Program-made: the position numbers and the translations under genes
The notes under the pieces: model-generated
The model's database searches: none
The model's input: only the letters and a program-made list of their open reading frames with translations
Told to the model about the DNA's origin: nothing
Part shown: positions 9,520 through 20,250 of the stretch, piece after piece
Layout of the letters: every line of letters begins with the position of its first letter
How positions within the stretch are numbered: position 1 is the first letter of the stretch
Source of the DNA: Paenibacillus sp. P25
GTDB lineage: Bacteria > Bacillota > Bacilli > Paenibacillales > NBRC-103111
Length of the DNA stretch: 64,000 nucleotides
Assembly (NCBI GenBank): GCA_024704175.1
Contig: CP085629.1
Location: 6,613,001-6,677,000, forward strand
Reading direction: 5' to 3'

Positions 9520-10473
9520 ATGCTGAATCGGAATGCGGAGGCTTTGTTTTGGGTCGGGAGGTACATGGAGCGGGCGGAAAACCATGCGCGGCTGATCGAT
9601 GTCCATTATCACATCCGGCAGGACGGCGATTTAGAGCACGCCGAGCACAAATGGGCGCGGCTGATCGATTCGCTCGGAGCCCGGCCCGATTATTTGCAGC
9701 AGTTCGATACGTTTAATGAGAAGGATGTGCTGTCGTTCATCACCTTGGACCGGGGTTATTCGAACTCCCTGTTCTCCTGTATCAGCCAGGCGCGGAACAA
9801 TCTCCGCACCCTGCGGGAGAAGCCGCCGAGCGAGCTGTGGGATATCCTCAACGCCTTTTACCTGTGGCTGGGGGAGAAGCAGGTGACGGACATTTTCCAG
9901 CAGTCGCCGTATCCTTTCTATAAACAGATCAAGGAACGGACGGCGATGTTTCAGGGGGCGGAGCAGTCGGTGATGCCGCGCGAGAACGAGTGGCATTTTA
10001 TCGAAAGCGGCCGGTATCTGGAGCGGGCGGAGAATACGGTGCGCATCCTCCAGTCGGTCGCTTACGCGATCAAGGAGGATCAGGCTCCTCCTTACGATTA
10101 CCTGCTCGCCGTGCTGAAATCAGTCAGCGGCTACCAGGCCTTCCGCCGGTATTATGCCGATGCGATGGCGGTGGAGCCCATTCTGGAATTTCTGATCGGG
10201 AGCGAGACGTTCCCGCGCTCGGTGCATTATGCCTTCAGCCGGCTGGAGGAGCATCTGGCCGGGATTGAGCTGGAGGGCTCGAATGATTTTCCCGTTCACG
10301 AAAAGACGATCCGGCAAGCCGGCAAAATACGGGCGGGGCTCGGCTGTCTGGAGCGCGAGGATATTGCCATGGACAGCGTCGGCCCGTTCCTGGACAGCCT
10401 GATGTCCTCCTGCCAGAAGCTGGGGAGGGCGATGGCCGGTACGTTCTTTCGATTCGAGGAGGCGACCGCATGA
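9520..10473 (+). CDS. Alpha-E domain protein
   Basis: The all-helical alpha-E (DUF403) family is recognised by the opening NAEALFWVGRYMERAENHARL and the repeated motif GRYLERAENTVRIL near residue 165. ATG 9520 is preferred over GTG 9511 because AAGGAG lies 8 bases upstream. Its function is unknown, but it nearly always sits between a permuted ATP-grasp protein and a transglutaminase, as here. Its stop overlaps the next start in an ATGA, which suggests coupled translation. Confidence 0.9.
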   Translation: MLNRNAEALFWVGRYMERAENHARLIDVHYHIRQDGDLEHAEHKWARLIDSLGARPDYLQQFDTFNEKDVLSFITLDRGYSNSLFSCISQARNNLRTLREKPPSELWDILNAFYLWLGEKQVTDIFQQSPYPFYKQIKERTAMFQGAEQSVMPRENEWHFIESGRYLERAENTVRILQSVAYAIKEDQAPPYDYLLAVLKSVSGYQAFRRYYADAMAVEPILEFLIGSETFPRSVHYAFSRLEEHLAGIELEGSNDFPVHEKTIRQAGKIRAGLGCLEREDIAMDSVGPFLDSLMSSCQKLGRAMAGTFFRFEEATA

Positions 10474-11335
10474 AGATCGAGATCAGTCACATCACCCGCT
10501 ATACTTACGAGGAGCCGGTCACGGACAGTGTCAATGAGGTTCGCCTGACACCGCGCACGAATTACAGGCAGTCCTGCTATCATCACGAGGTGGCCGTCGA
10601 ACCGGTCGCCTCCTTGTTTACTTACGAGGATTATTTCGGCAACCGGGTCCATGCGTTCTCGGTGAACAAGCCTCACCGGGAGCTGGTGATCCGTACCCGG
10701 GCTACCGTGGTGACCCGGGATAAGCCGCAGGGGACCGGTCTTCCTGCGGTCTCGCTGGAGGAGCAGTTGGTCTTGATCCGAAGCGATGCGTTCCAGAGCC
10801 GGTATATCGAATATTTGCTGCCAACCGCCTACACGGAAGAAACGGAAGAGCTGCGGGCTTATGCCGCCAAGCATCCTTTCCGGGCGGACGGCATATATGC
10901 CTGGACCCGGCGGCTGTCCGAGGCCATTCACCGGGACCTCACCTATGATCCGGAGGCGACGGATGTGCAGACGAAGGTCCGCGATACGCTGCAGCTGAGA
11001 AGAGGGGTATGTCAGGACTACGCTCACCTCATGATCGCGCTTTGCCGCAGCATGGGCCTGCCCGCCCGCTATGTGAGCGGCTATCACTTTGTCGGCGATC
11101 TGCAGGGAGGCTCCGCCGATTTCGAGCAGGCGTCGCATGCCTGGGTCGAGGTCCACATTCCCGGAACCGGCTGGCTCGGCTTTGATCCGACCAATAACGC
11201 CGAGGTCGGCTGGCGCTATGTGAAGCTCGGCCACGGGAGGGACTACAAAGACATTGTACCGGTCAAGGGCGTATACCGGGGGCCGGTGGACAGACGCTGG
11301 AAGTGGCCGTGGATGTGCGGAGACTGGACGGTTGA
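10470..11335 (+). CDS. Transglutaminase-like cysteine peptidase family protein (frameshift near C-terminus)
   Basis: Has the N-terminal beta region of bacterial transglutaminases (TRYTYEEPVTDSVNEVRLTP). The catalytic triad is Cys in RRGVCQDYAHL (about 181), His in ASHAWVEVH (about 223) and Asp in GFDPTNN (about 241). With one missing C near 11290 corrected, the protein ends as DQTLEVAVDVRRLDG at 11335. Uncorrected, the frame runs into the antisense of the next gene, which is clearly artificial. Last gene of the ATP-grasp operon; likely handles amide bonds together with the ligase, but the substrate is unknown. Confidence 0.88.
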
Positions 11336-11352
11336 CCTGACGACCTGCCCAC

Positions 11353-11396
11353 AAAAAAAGCCGCCGCGTTCCCGGCAAGGCATCGCGGCGGCTTTG
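11353..11396 (-). terminator. Terminator of the histidine kinase gene
   Basis: The 12-bp stem AAAGCCGCCGCG / CGCGGCGGCTTT is followed on the minus strand by a run of seven T. It lies between convergent genes and may also slow transcription of the plus-strand operon. Confidence 0.85.
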
Positions 11397-11417
11397 AAGC
11401 GGCGGAAGTGTTTCTTA

Positions 11418-14335
11418 TTAAGAACGGCCGTCCGCAGCGGTCGGCTCCGTTTCATTTTTAAGCTTGGGCTCGATTTGAATCAAATCGGGCTTACGGGTGA
11501 TGCCGCCGACCTCGATGCCGTTCTTGGCCAGCGTTGTCGTAATAATCTCCTCATTCTGCTGCGGAAACACATAGGCCGGCTGGTGCTTCTCGCTCTGCAG
11601 CAACTGTTCGGACACGGACAGCAGCTTTTCCATGGTGAACGGCTTGCGAAGGTACTTCTCAATATCCTTCTCATGGTAATTCTGCGGCGGCTCCAGCGCC
11701 GTGGACACAATGACCGGCGTACGGTAAAAGCGCGGATGGCGGTACAGCTCCCCGATGAAATCCCAGCCGCTCTTCGTCCCCTCCAAATGGATATCGACGA
11801 TGCAAAGACGAGGTCCCGCCCCTGAATACGGTTCAAGGCGATGATGCCTTCCTCGGCGGAGCGCACATGCATCACCGGAAGGTCCAGCTTGCCTAACGTG
11901 ACCTGAATCAGCTTCGCAAGATTGTCGTCATCTTCGAGAATCATGATGCTGTCTTCCGCCGACGCCACATGGTATACGGGCCAGCCGACGCTGAAGGTCG
12001 AGCCCTTGCCCATTTCGGAATCGAAAGAAACCTCGCCTTGATGCGCTTCGATGATTTCTTTGACGATCGATAGCCCGAGTCCCGTGCCGCCGATTTGGCG
12101 GCGGTCGGAATTGTCGACGCGGTAAAACTTTGAGAACAGCTTGCCCCTGGCCTCTTCCGGGATGCCGAGACCGTAATCGCGGATATCGAGACGGACCTTG
12201 TCCCCGCTCCGGCGGAGGATGACATCGACCCGGCTGGTCTGTGGCGAGTATTTGATCGCGTTGCTCAAGAGGTTATGAATCACCTGCTTGACCCGGTCCG
12301 CATCGGCCCGGATCCAAACCTCGGATGCGGGGAGCTCGAGCTCGATCCGGTGGCTTTGGCGCCCTTTCCACTGCTCGGCCACCTCATGAACCAGTCCTCC
12401 GAGTTCAACAGGTGTAAAATGATACGCCTCCCGGCCAGCTTCCATCCGCTGTAAATCGAGAAAATCGTTGATCAGTGTCGATAGGCGGTTCGCTTCCTTA
12501 TAGATGGTTTGCAGATACCGCCGCTGCTTATCCGCGGACAGCTGGCGGTGAAGCAAAATTTCAATAAAGCCGAGCACGCTGGCCAGCGGCGTACGGAGCT
12601 CGTGGGAGACGATGCTGATGAACTCGTTCTTCATCTCGTCCACCTTCTCCTCCTCGGTCCGGTCGCGGAATACGAACAGGAAGCCTTGCTCCAGCTCGCT
12701 CTGGCCTCCAACCTTGGTGGCATACAATTCGACATGGCGCAGCTGTTGATCCTCCGGATGGACGCAGGAGAAGCGTTCCGTCAGCTTGTCCAGTTCGCCG
12801 CGCAGCGACCCTTCGATCGTCAGGAAGACGGCGGAGAAGGACGGCGTCGTCCGCTGGATCTCAAGGCAAATATCGATGAGGTTGTTCCCATGGCTGTTGT
12901 GAACGCCGATATAATCCTTGATGCGGTCGTTGGTGATCAGGATGCGCCCCTGCGAATCGCACATCATCATCCCTTCATTCGTCGATTCGAGAATGTTCTG
13001 GATGAGGTCGCGCTGTTCCCGGATGAGCTCCTTCTCCTGAAGCAGCTGCTCGTTCAGTCGCTTCAGCCGGATCGATTGATCGCGGCGTTCCTCGTTGATT
13101 TGCTGCGAGAGGAAGGCAAGGCCGAATTGGCGGATTAATCCGTTGGCGAGCCTCGTCTTCTGCTCATTCTGTTCGGTGAGGTAGCCTGTCAGCAGCAGAA
13201 AGCCGACCGCCTCCTGGTGATCGTCAAAGATCGGATAATACCGGTCGATCGCACTTGAAATGCCAAAGTGAATGCCCCGTTCGTGCTCGGAGACGTCGCG
13301 TCTGCTCTCGATCGGGCGTTTCTCGGCGATGACCCGCAGGGCGGGCCCCATCAGCTGGCTCCGGATTTCCTCCGGCGGCTGCTCCGGATAGCCGATCGAA
13401 TAAATCCGCTTATACTGCGGATCCGGGTCATCGGCGGGCGAGACCCGGACCACGAGGGCCGCCGCGTCAAGCTGAAGCGTTTCCAGCAGCGCCGGGATAG
13501 AGGCTTCCAGGAACCTTGTCATATCCATAGCGCCCGTCAGACTTTCCTGGTAACCACTGATGGCTTCCAGTTCCATCTCGCGTTGAGACAGCTTCTCGAG
13601 CGTCAGTTCCTGCGCTTCCTGTTGGGCGATGATTTCCTCATTCTGTGCTTCCAGGCTCTCCGCCATATAGCGGTAAGTCTCTTCGCTTTTGCGCAGGGCG
13701 GCTTCGGCCCGGTTGGCCCGGTTGAACACAAACAGCGAGAGGGCGCCGATGACGATGGCGACAGCTCCGCCGACCGCAATGACCACCCGTGCCGTCCGTT
13801 CGGCATTGTGTGCATCGTGATAGGCGTTGCTTGCAATCTCGTCAATTTCCGCCGTCAGCTTGGTATGCAGCTGGCGGAACCGGTCCATATTGGCTTTGCC
13901 TGTGTTGATGCGGCCCAAAGCGACATCCTTATGACCCGATTGGATCAAGGAGATCTGACTGGCGTAATAATCCTGAAGGCGCTGGATCTGCGGCAGAATA
14001 TCCGCTTCCATCACACTTCGCAGGCGGGGGTATTTCTTTTCGAACTCCGACATTTTATCCAAGTTTTGCTGAAGCTCGACTTTTCCGTTCTCGAAGGGCT
14101 CTAAAAACTTCTCGTCCCCGGTAATCTCATAACCGCGAATCCCCGTCTCCAGGTTGATCAGATTGGTAAGGATTTCACGCGCCGTATTCGAGAGCGGGAT
14201 GACCTCGTTGACGACGCTGTCCATTTCCTGTTCGGTATTGGTCGAAGCGGTGTAGCTGGAGAAGCTGACCAGACCGAGCAGCGCTATAATAATGATGGCA
14301 TAAATGAAGGAGACTTTCGAACGGGAAATGTTCAT
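11418..14335 (-). CDS. Hybrid sensor histidine kinase: CHASE3-GAF-PAS-HisKA-HATPase-receiver (frameshift)
   Basis: Order of parts: TM helix (9-29), extracellular CHASE3-type helical sensor (about 35-175, ETGIRGYEITGDEKFLEPF), TM helix (about 185-205), coiled coil, GAF-like region, PAS-like region, HisKA with phospho-acceptor His in SHELRTPL (about 583), ATPase with the G box GLGIPEEARG, and a C-terminal receiver. One base is missing near 11803; correcting it gives DLVLCIVDIHLEGTKSGW with the phospho-accepting Asp, and the protein ends at 11418 after about 972 residues. There is no separate response regulator beside it, so output may pass through the receiver to a distant partner. Confidence 0.9.
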
Positions 14336-14529
14336 GGTATTCCACCCTACGGTTAAAATAAAAGACGCTACTTCAAAGTTCGACGAATCGTGTCGAAATC
14401 CTTTCCGTTTCCCGGGGGGCTGGGGTTAAAATTTCGAAGGACAGCGCTGTGTGAGGAGGGCCGGTTAAACTAAAAAAGGGAGGAAGCCCAGTTCGCGGGG
14501 CTCCCTCCCTATTCCTGTCTTGTGCGGGT

Positions 14530-17500
14530 CTACGACCGCTCGACCCATTCGCTGCGAAGCGCAAACAGCTCCTTCAAATCCTCGGTCGACAGCTCGGTGA
14601 TCCACTGCTCTCCAGTCGCCGACGATCTGTCCGCTTAAGCCCAGCTTCTTCTCGATCATTTCATCGATCCGCTCCTCCAGGGTGCCCAGGGTTACGAATT
14701 TATGCACCTGAACGTGGCGCGTCTGGCCGATCCGGAAGGCCCGGTCCGTCGCCTGGTTCTCCACGGCCGGATTCCACCAGCGGTCGAAGTGAAAGACGTG
14801 GCTGGCCGCCGTCAGGTTAAGGCCCGTGCCGCCCGCTTTGAGCGACAGCAGGAAAATGCCGGGCTCCGCTCCTCCGCCGGCAGCGTCGAATCCTGGAACG
14901 TTTCGATCATCCGCTCCCGGTCGCTCCGCGCGACGCTTCCGTGCAGGAACGGGACCTTGGCGCCGAATTCTTCCTCCAGTATCCGCTGAAGCAGAAGTCC
15001 TGTCTCTACGAATTGCGTGAAAATCAGGCACTTGTCGCCTTCCTGCCGGAGCTCCTGCACCATCTCCAGCGGCCGCTCCACCTTATTCGAGCGCTGGCGC
15101 CAGGGAGAACGGACGGATTCCTTCGCAAGCAGGGCCGGGTGGTTGCAGATTTGCTTCAGCTTCGTCAGCGCCGCCAGAATCATGCCCCGGCGCTCCATCG
15201 CCGTCATCCGGTCCAGCCGGTCGAACAGCTCGCGAATGTAGTTCTCATATAGGGTCGCCTGCTCGGTCGTGAGCGAGACGTAGGTTTTGTACTCGTATTT
15301 TTCCGGCAGATCCAGCTGGATGCTCGGATCCTTCTTCACGCGCCGCAGCAGGAACGGCCGGATCAGCCGCTGCACCTTGGCGATCAGCTCAGGGTCCTGC
15401 GTCCGTTCGATCGCGCTGACATAGCGCTGGGAGAAGTCCCGCAGCGAGCCGAGATAGCCGGGGTTCAAGAAATCGAAGATCGACCAGAGCTCGGTGAGCC
15501 GGTTCTCGATCGGCGTCCCGGTTAGTGCGATCCGGTGGTGCGCCGACAGCTTGCGGATGGACGAAGCCTGCTTCGTATAGGCGTTCTTAATATTTTGCGC
15601 CTCGTCCAGGCAGATCGACTCCCATTCGACGGAGGTCAGCTCCGCTTCGTCCAGATGAGACAGCGTATACGTCGTGAGCACCAGATCGTATCCCTGGCAG
15701 GCTTCCTTGAACGCACCGCCCTTGGCGCGAGTGGGGCCATAGTGCAGATGAATGCGCAGGTCCGGCGCAAACCGCTGCAGCTCCTTCTGCCAGTTGCCGA
15801 GCACGGAGGTCGGGCAGATGAGCAGGGAAGGCACGAATTCTTCCTCTCGCCGCGATCCATCGGCCGTCCCCGGAAGATGGTGCAGGGTCCCGGTAAGCCG
15901 CGCTCCCGGAGGTGCAGCAGGTAGGTGATCATTTGGATCGTTTTGCCGAGGCCCATATCGTCCGCCAGGCGACCGCCGAAGCCGCATTGACGGAGAAAAA
16001 CGAGCCAGGAGATCCCCTCGACCTGGTAAGGCCGAAGCGTCCCGCGGAAGCTGTCCGGCGGCTCCAGGTGCGGCGGCCGTTTGGCGTGATTGAGCAGATC
16101 GACCAGCTCCTGCATCTGCTCGTCAAGCTCGACTTCCATTTTCAGCGAACGGTGGAAGTCCTGCTCCTCTTCCCCTTCTACGGAACCCAGCAGGTGAAGT
16201 TCGAGCACGTCGCGGAGGGAGAGGCCGTTCTTCTTCTCGACCTGCTTCATCACATGCTGCAGCTCGGCCAGATGGACCGGGTCGAGCTGGACCCACTGGC
16301 CGCGGATCTGGACGAGCCTGCGGTTCTGTTCCAGCAACTCGCGGAACTCGGCCTCGGTCAGCTCGATATCGCCGAGCGCGATTTTCCAGTCGAACTGCAT
16401 GAGCTGGCTTAGGCCGAACACCGATTGGGGCGCCGCGCCGACCGACGATTTGATCTTGGCCTTAAGGCGCGGACGCCATTTGCGGATGCGTTCCCACCAG
16501 GCGGGCAGGAAGACGGAGTAGCCCGCCTCCATGAGCCGCAGGTCGCCCTTCGTGAGCGGCTCCCACGCCTCGTCCGCGCCGAGCTCGCTGCGGAGCGCGT
16601 CGCTCTCCGGCGCGGCGAGCCACGGCAGAATGCGGCGCCACTTGGCCGCATCGCGCGCGGCGCGGGCGAGGTGCGGCCGCCATGCCGCAGGCGACGCCTC
16701 GGCGCCTGGCGGCGGCCCGCCTGCGCGGGCGGGTGCGAGCGCGGACGCGGGTGCGAGCGCGGACTCGCCCCGCCCGGCTTCGCCGTCCGCGCCCGGGCCG
16801 GCGTCGCCACCTTCGTGCCCGCTCTCGCCAGGCGGCCGTGCCTCTGCGCCTTCGCGCGCCTTCGCGGCCCAGCCCGCCTCCGCTCGTGCTTCCGCACTCA
16901 CGCTCGGGCCCGGCTCCGCCCCTGCTTGGCCTTCGTCGCTCCGGCCCGCTCCCCGCCGCTCGCCGCGCTTCCGCCCGGCCCCGTTTCCGCCTCGCTCTCG
17001 CTCGCAGCTCCCGGCTCCGCCTCCGCCCACGCGCTCACCTCCGCAGGCGCGACCTCGTGCATCACGTCCTTGTCGCCGCGGTCCTGCAGCACGATGCGCG
17101 GCGGCCAGGCGCCGCCCGCCGCCGCGGGCTCCTCGAGCCGCAGGCACGTGCGGAACGGCGTTCCGTCCGACTGCCAACCGATCGAGACGAGCCAGTCCTC
17201 CTCGTCCATCCACAGATCGGCGGCCGCCGTGCCCCGCGCGAGGAGCGGGAACGCCCGCTCCAGCTGCTCGAGGCTCTGCCGCATGACGCCGTCCTCGCGC
17301 GTCCATGCCGGGATGAGCTCATCCATCCACTGCTGCGCCACCGCACCTGCCGCCCAGGCGGCGGCCTGCTCCGGCGACTGCAGCTTCCAGCCGAGTGTGC
17401 CGGCCTTCCACTTCGCGAAATCGGGCATGAAGCGGCCCTGCGTCAGCGCTTCCTTGACATGCGGCGCGAGCGCCATCAACTCCTTCAGCTCACGGCTGAA

Positions 17501-17761
17501 CTCCAGCCGCTGGTGCTGCACGGCCGCAGGCTGCGCCAAATAATCCAGCGCCTCCAGGGAAGGCAGCAGGAGGCCCTCCACGTTCAGCGACTCGGTGACC
17601 TCGATGAACGTGCCGTAAAAGGAAGCCGCGTGCCAGGCAAACAGCCAGTCGCGCAGATCGTAAGCGTCGCAGATGCCGCCGTTGTAGCGGGCGCCCCACA
17701 GGAAAAAGCCGCCCTGCGCCGCCCACCGCACATTCACGGTCACCACGGTCGTGTCGGTCAT
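14530..17761 (-). CDS. SNF2-family DEAD/DEAH helicase, YwqA-like (four frameshifts)
   Basis: Large Swi2/Snf2 translocase of about 1,075 residues. The N-terminal half has a bacterial SNF2-associated region (FDWKIALGDIELTEAEFREL). The motor follows: DDMGLGKT (Walker A), LDEAQN (Walker B), TGTPIENRL, GGTGLNLTAA, and the terminal FRIGQ box. Breaks lie near 16917, 15895 and 14870 (one base missing at each) and near 14620 (one extra G). After correction it ends TGEQWITELS...SEWVERS at 14530. ATG 17761 overlaps the upstream SWIM gene by ATGA. A Gly/Ala/Pro-rich linker around 16680-17030 contains short tandem DNA repeats. Probable role is in DNA repair or chromatin-like remodelling, inferred from the family. 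Confidence 0.88.
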
Positions 17762-19357
17762 GGAATCCACTTCCCTTTTCTCAGCTCCTCATGCAGCGCG
17801 CGCAGTCGCGAATACTTCATGGCAAACCGGTAGATGTAATCCTCCCACTCATTCGTTCGGTTCAGTTTCTTGTACAGCGACTGCAGCTTCTTGAGAAGCT
17901 TCGCGGCCGTCTTGTACGCCGTCCGGTTCTTCTCGGCCACGCAGCGCTCCACCGCCTGATGGAACAAGGGGAGCAGCAGCGCCGGGTCCTGCTTCTCCAG
18001 CATCTGCAGGTCGACGGAATACAGATTAAGCGGCGAAACGCGGTTCGCAAGCTGAAGATCGACCCAGGCGCGGTATCGCTTCGCTTTTAACAGGTAAGCC
18101 GTATAGAACTGGTACGTCCGCGGGAGCAGGGCCACCATCACGCCGACCCATTCCGCATCGTCCTCCTGCCGCTGCACGGCCTCCATCCAATACTGGCAGA
18201 ACTGCCGCAGCTCCTCGGCCTGAGCCCGCTGCACCACCGGAAGCGACCAGCGCAGCCAGGCTAGCATCCGGTCCCAGGCGCCTTCGTGGTAGAAGCGGTG
18301 CAGGTATAGGAAGAAATCCCGCGCCTCCCGCTTGCCGAGCGTCTCCATCCAGTCGCCGGGCTTCCTCGTCATGGCCCTCGATGACCTCAAAATGCGCCTC
18401 AGCCATCACCAGCGCATCCCGGCGGCGGGGCATGAGCTCCTGCGCATCCAGCATCCGCTTTAGTCTTTTTCGCTCTTCCTCCATCCAGTCGGGCCGGCCC
18501 GTCATCCGCCACCAAATGCTGCGGTACACCGTCAGCCAGGAAAGCGGCGATTCTTTGCCGGACAACGCCGTGTCCGAGACGAGCGCAAGCGTTTCCTTCC
18601 AGTGGGCGGGATGCTTCGCCATCAGCGTTTTCACGTCGAGCTCCGGCACAAGCCGCAGCGACTCATCCATGCACTGGCGGCCGACGGTGCGGCATCCCGT
18701 TTCGATATAATAGGATAAATATGAGGTCTTCGTATCCTGGTAGAACTGCTCGATCTTCCGCATCACAAAGAGCAGCAGATGCAGCCGGTACAGCTTCTGA
18801 AGCGCCTCCGGCCAGCTCTCGCCGAGCGAGCCAAGCTTCTCCTTGGCCGTGCTGTAGAACAGCTCGATCGAATGCTGCTGGGAGAGCGAGAACCCGTAGA
18901 ACTGCTGGTCAAAATAGCGGTGCCAGGCGCTCGGGGCCATCTTCGGTTCCGGCACATCCACCCGGTCCTGCCGTTTCTCCGAGCGGGCGCCCGCCTGGCG
19001 GGCCTGCTGCTGGCGGCTTTTCACCAGCTTCGCCTGCTTCAGTCGCTGCAGGAGCGACTCCGGGCGGGCAAAGGACGCATACAGCGCGAAAACGACCCCT
19101 GCCATATGCCTGCACGGCTCCTCGATCGGGCAGCTGCATTCGCTTTTGGCGAAGTCGTCCAGATCCAGCTGAACCTCGTAGGCTTTCGTTCCCCGGACCA
19201 GCGCGTGAATTTCGACCCCGTGGACCAGCTCGATCCCGGTGACCTGTCCTTTGTGGAAATACTCCCATCCCCGCTCAAGCTCCGGTAAATCGACATCGTC
19301 GCGCAGATGCCCGATCAGCATTTTCATTCGATTTTTCGGAATCTGCAGCTTAAGCAT
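17758..19357 (-). CDS. SWIM zinc-finger protein, YwqB-like (one frameshift)
   Basis: ATG 19357 follows GGAGG by 8 bases. The SWIM motif CxCx(n)CxH is seen as CSCPIEEPCRH near residue 75; this family pairs with SNF2 helicases and may contact DNA or protein. The rest is a long helical region with many Trp and Leu. The frame breaks near 18372 (one extra base). Downstream the other frame continues DWMETLGKREARDFFLYLHR to a stop at 17758, which overlaps the SNF2 start. The two genes form an operon reading leftward. Confidence 0.85.
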
Positions 19358-19597
19358 GTTTTAAGCCTCCGCACTCAGGTCTATCCTTATAGTGTACCAG
19401 ATTTTGCAAGGAAATGCGTACTGGAAAATCGACCCCGCCCATTTTTTTGGCGGCGCTTTCTTGGAGCGGTTGCGGGCGGCAGGTCGGTCGAGTACAATGA
19501 GTCAAAAGGATTTTCCAACAATCCACAGGTTGTCTGAAGGCCGCAGATGAGAATAAGAGCGGGTGGCTAACGGGCAACGCGGAAAGGGCGGATGAAG

Positions 19598-19891
19598 ATG
19601 GGTATCAAATTCGGCCGGGAATACAGCGAGATTATTAACGATTTCACGGATGCGCTGCAGGGCATCGACGGTCGCTACGAATTTCTGGAGATGTCGCAGG
19701 ACGAGTGGGGCGGCATGGATCAGGCGGAGCGGGAGGCGTGCATGAAGACGCTGGCGGATGACCTGTTCTACGGGCTCGGGACGGAATCGCCCATGAGCAT
19801 CGGCGGCTGCACGGTCACCCATGATGCGAAGCGGCATTTGATCCGGATCGACCATGGGGATGCGCTGACGCGCGTCATCCATCTGGTGTAA
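19598..19891 (+). CDS. Conserved small protein of unknown function
   Basis: A protein of about 97 residues, acidic, with no signal peptide or membrane segment. GGAAAGGG at 19581 fits ATG 19598 (MGIKFGREYSEI) better than ATG 19592. The segment DDLFYGLGTESPMSIGGCTVTHD looks globular, and the base composition is normal for the genome. I do not recognise the family. It lies 10 bases ahead of the pterin dehydratase gene and is probably co-transcribed with it. Confidence 0.7.
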   Translation: MGIKFGREYSEIINDFTDALQGIDGRYEFLEMSQDEWGGMDQAEREACMKTLADDLFYGLGTESPMSIGGCTVTHDAKRHLIRIDHGDALTRVIHLV

Positions 19892-19901
19892 GGAGCGGCG
19901 T

Positions 19902-20210
19902 ATGAGGGAGCGGTTGTCCGAGGAACGCGCCGGGTTCCTTTTGCAATCCCTGCAGGGCTGGCAGATAGAGGAGGGGAAGTGGCTCGTCAAAAAATACCGC
20001 TTCCCTTCTTTTCCCGCGGCGGTGACGTTCGTGAACGAGGCGGCCCGGATTGCGGAGGAGATGAATCATCATCCGATGATCGCCATCGATTTCCGGGTGG
20101 TAACCCTCCGGCTGACCACCTGGAGCGCCGGGGGACTGACCGGGCTGGATTTTGCCGGGGCGGAGCGGTATGACGAAAGGTTCGGAGCCTTGAAGGAGGC
20201 GGAGGGCTGA
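19902..20210 (+). CDS. Pterin-4a-carbinolamine dehydratase
   Basis: 102 residues, the normal family size. It holds the active-site signature EEMNHHPMIAIDFRVV with the paired histidines, followed by TLRLTTWSAGGLT and DFA. The enzyme dehydrates 4a-hydroxytetrahydropterin, recycling the pterin cofactor of aromatic amino-acid hydroxylases; in many bacteria without such hydroxylases its role is unclear. AAGGAGCGG precedes ATG 19902. Confidence 0.92.
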   Translation: MRERLSEERAGFLLQSLQGWQIEEGKWLVKKYRFPSFPAAVTFVNEAARIAEEMNHHPMIAIDFRVVTLRLTTWSAGGLTGLDFAGAERYDERFGALKEAEG

Positions 20211-20250
20211 CGAAAGGGACTATGGCGGGGACTGACCGGCGGGTCGCGGC

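Noticed and set aside
10470..11825. 451-residue transglutaminase running to 11825
   Set aside because: The last 160 residues are antisense of the histidine kinase gene and cross a terminator. A one-base correction near 11290 gives a natural stop at 11335.
16425..17833. Long plus-strand frames opposite the SNF2 gene
   Set aside because: Arg/Ala/Pro-rich shadows of a GC-rich linker. The minus strand carries clear helicase motifs.
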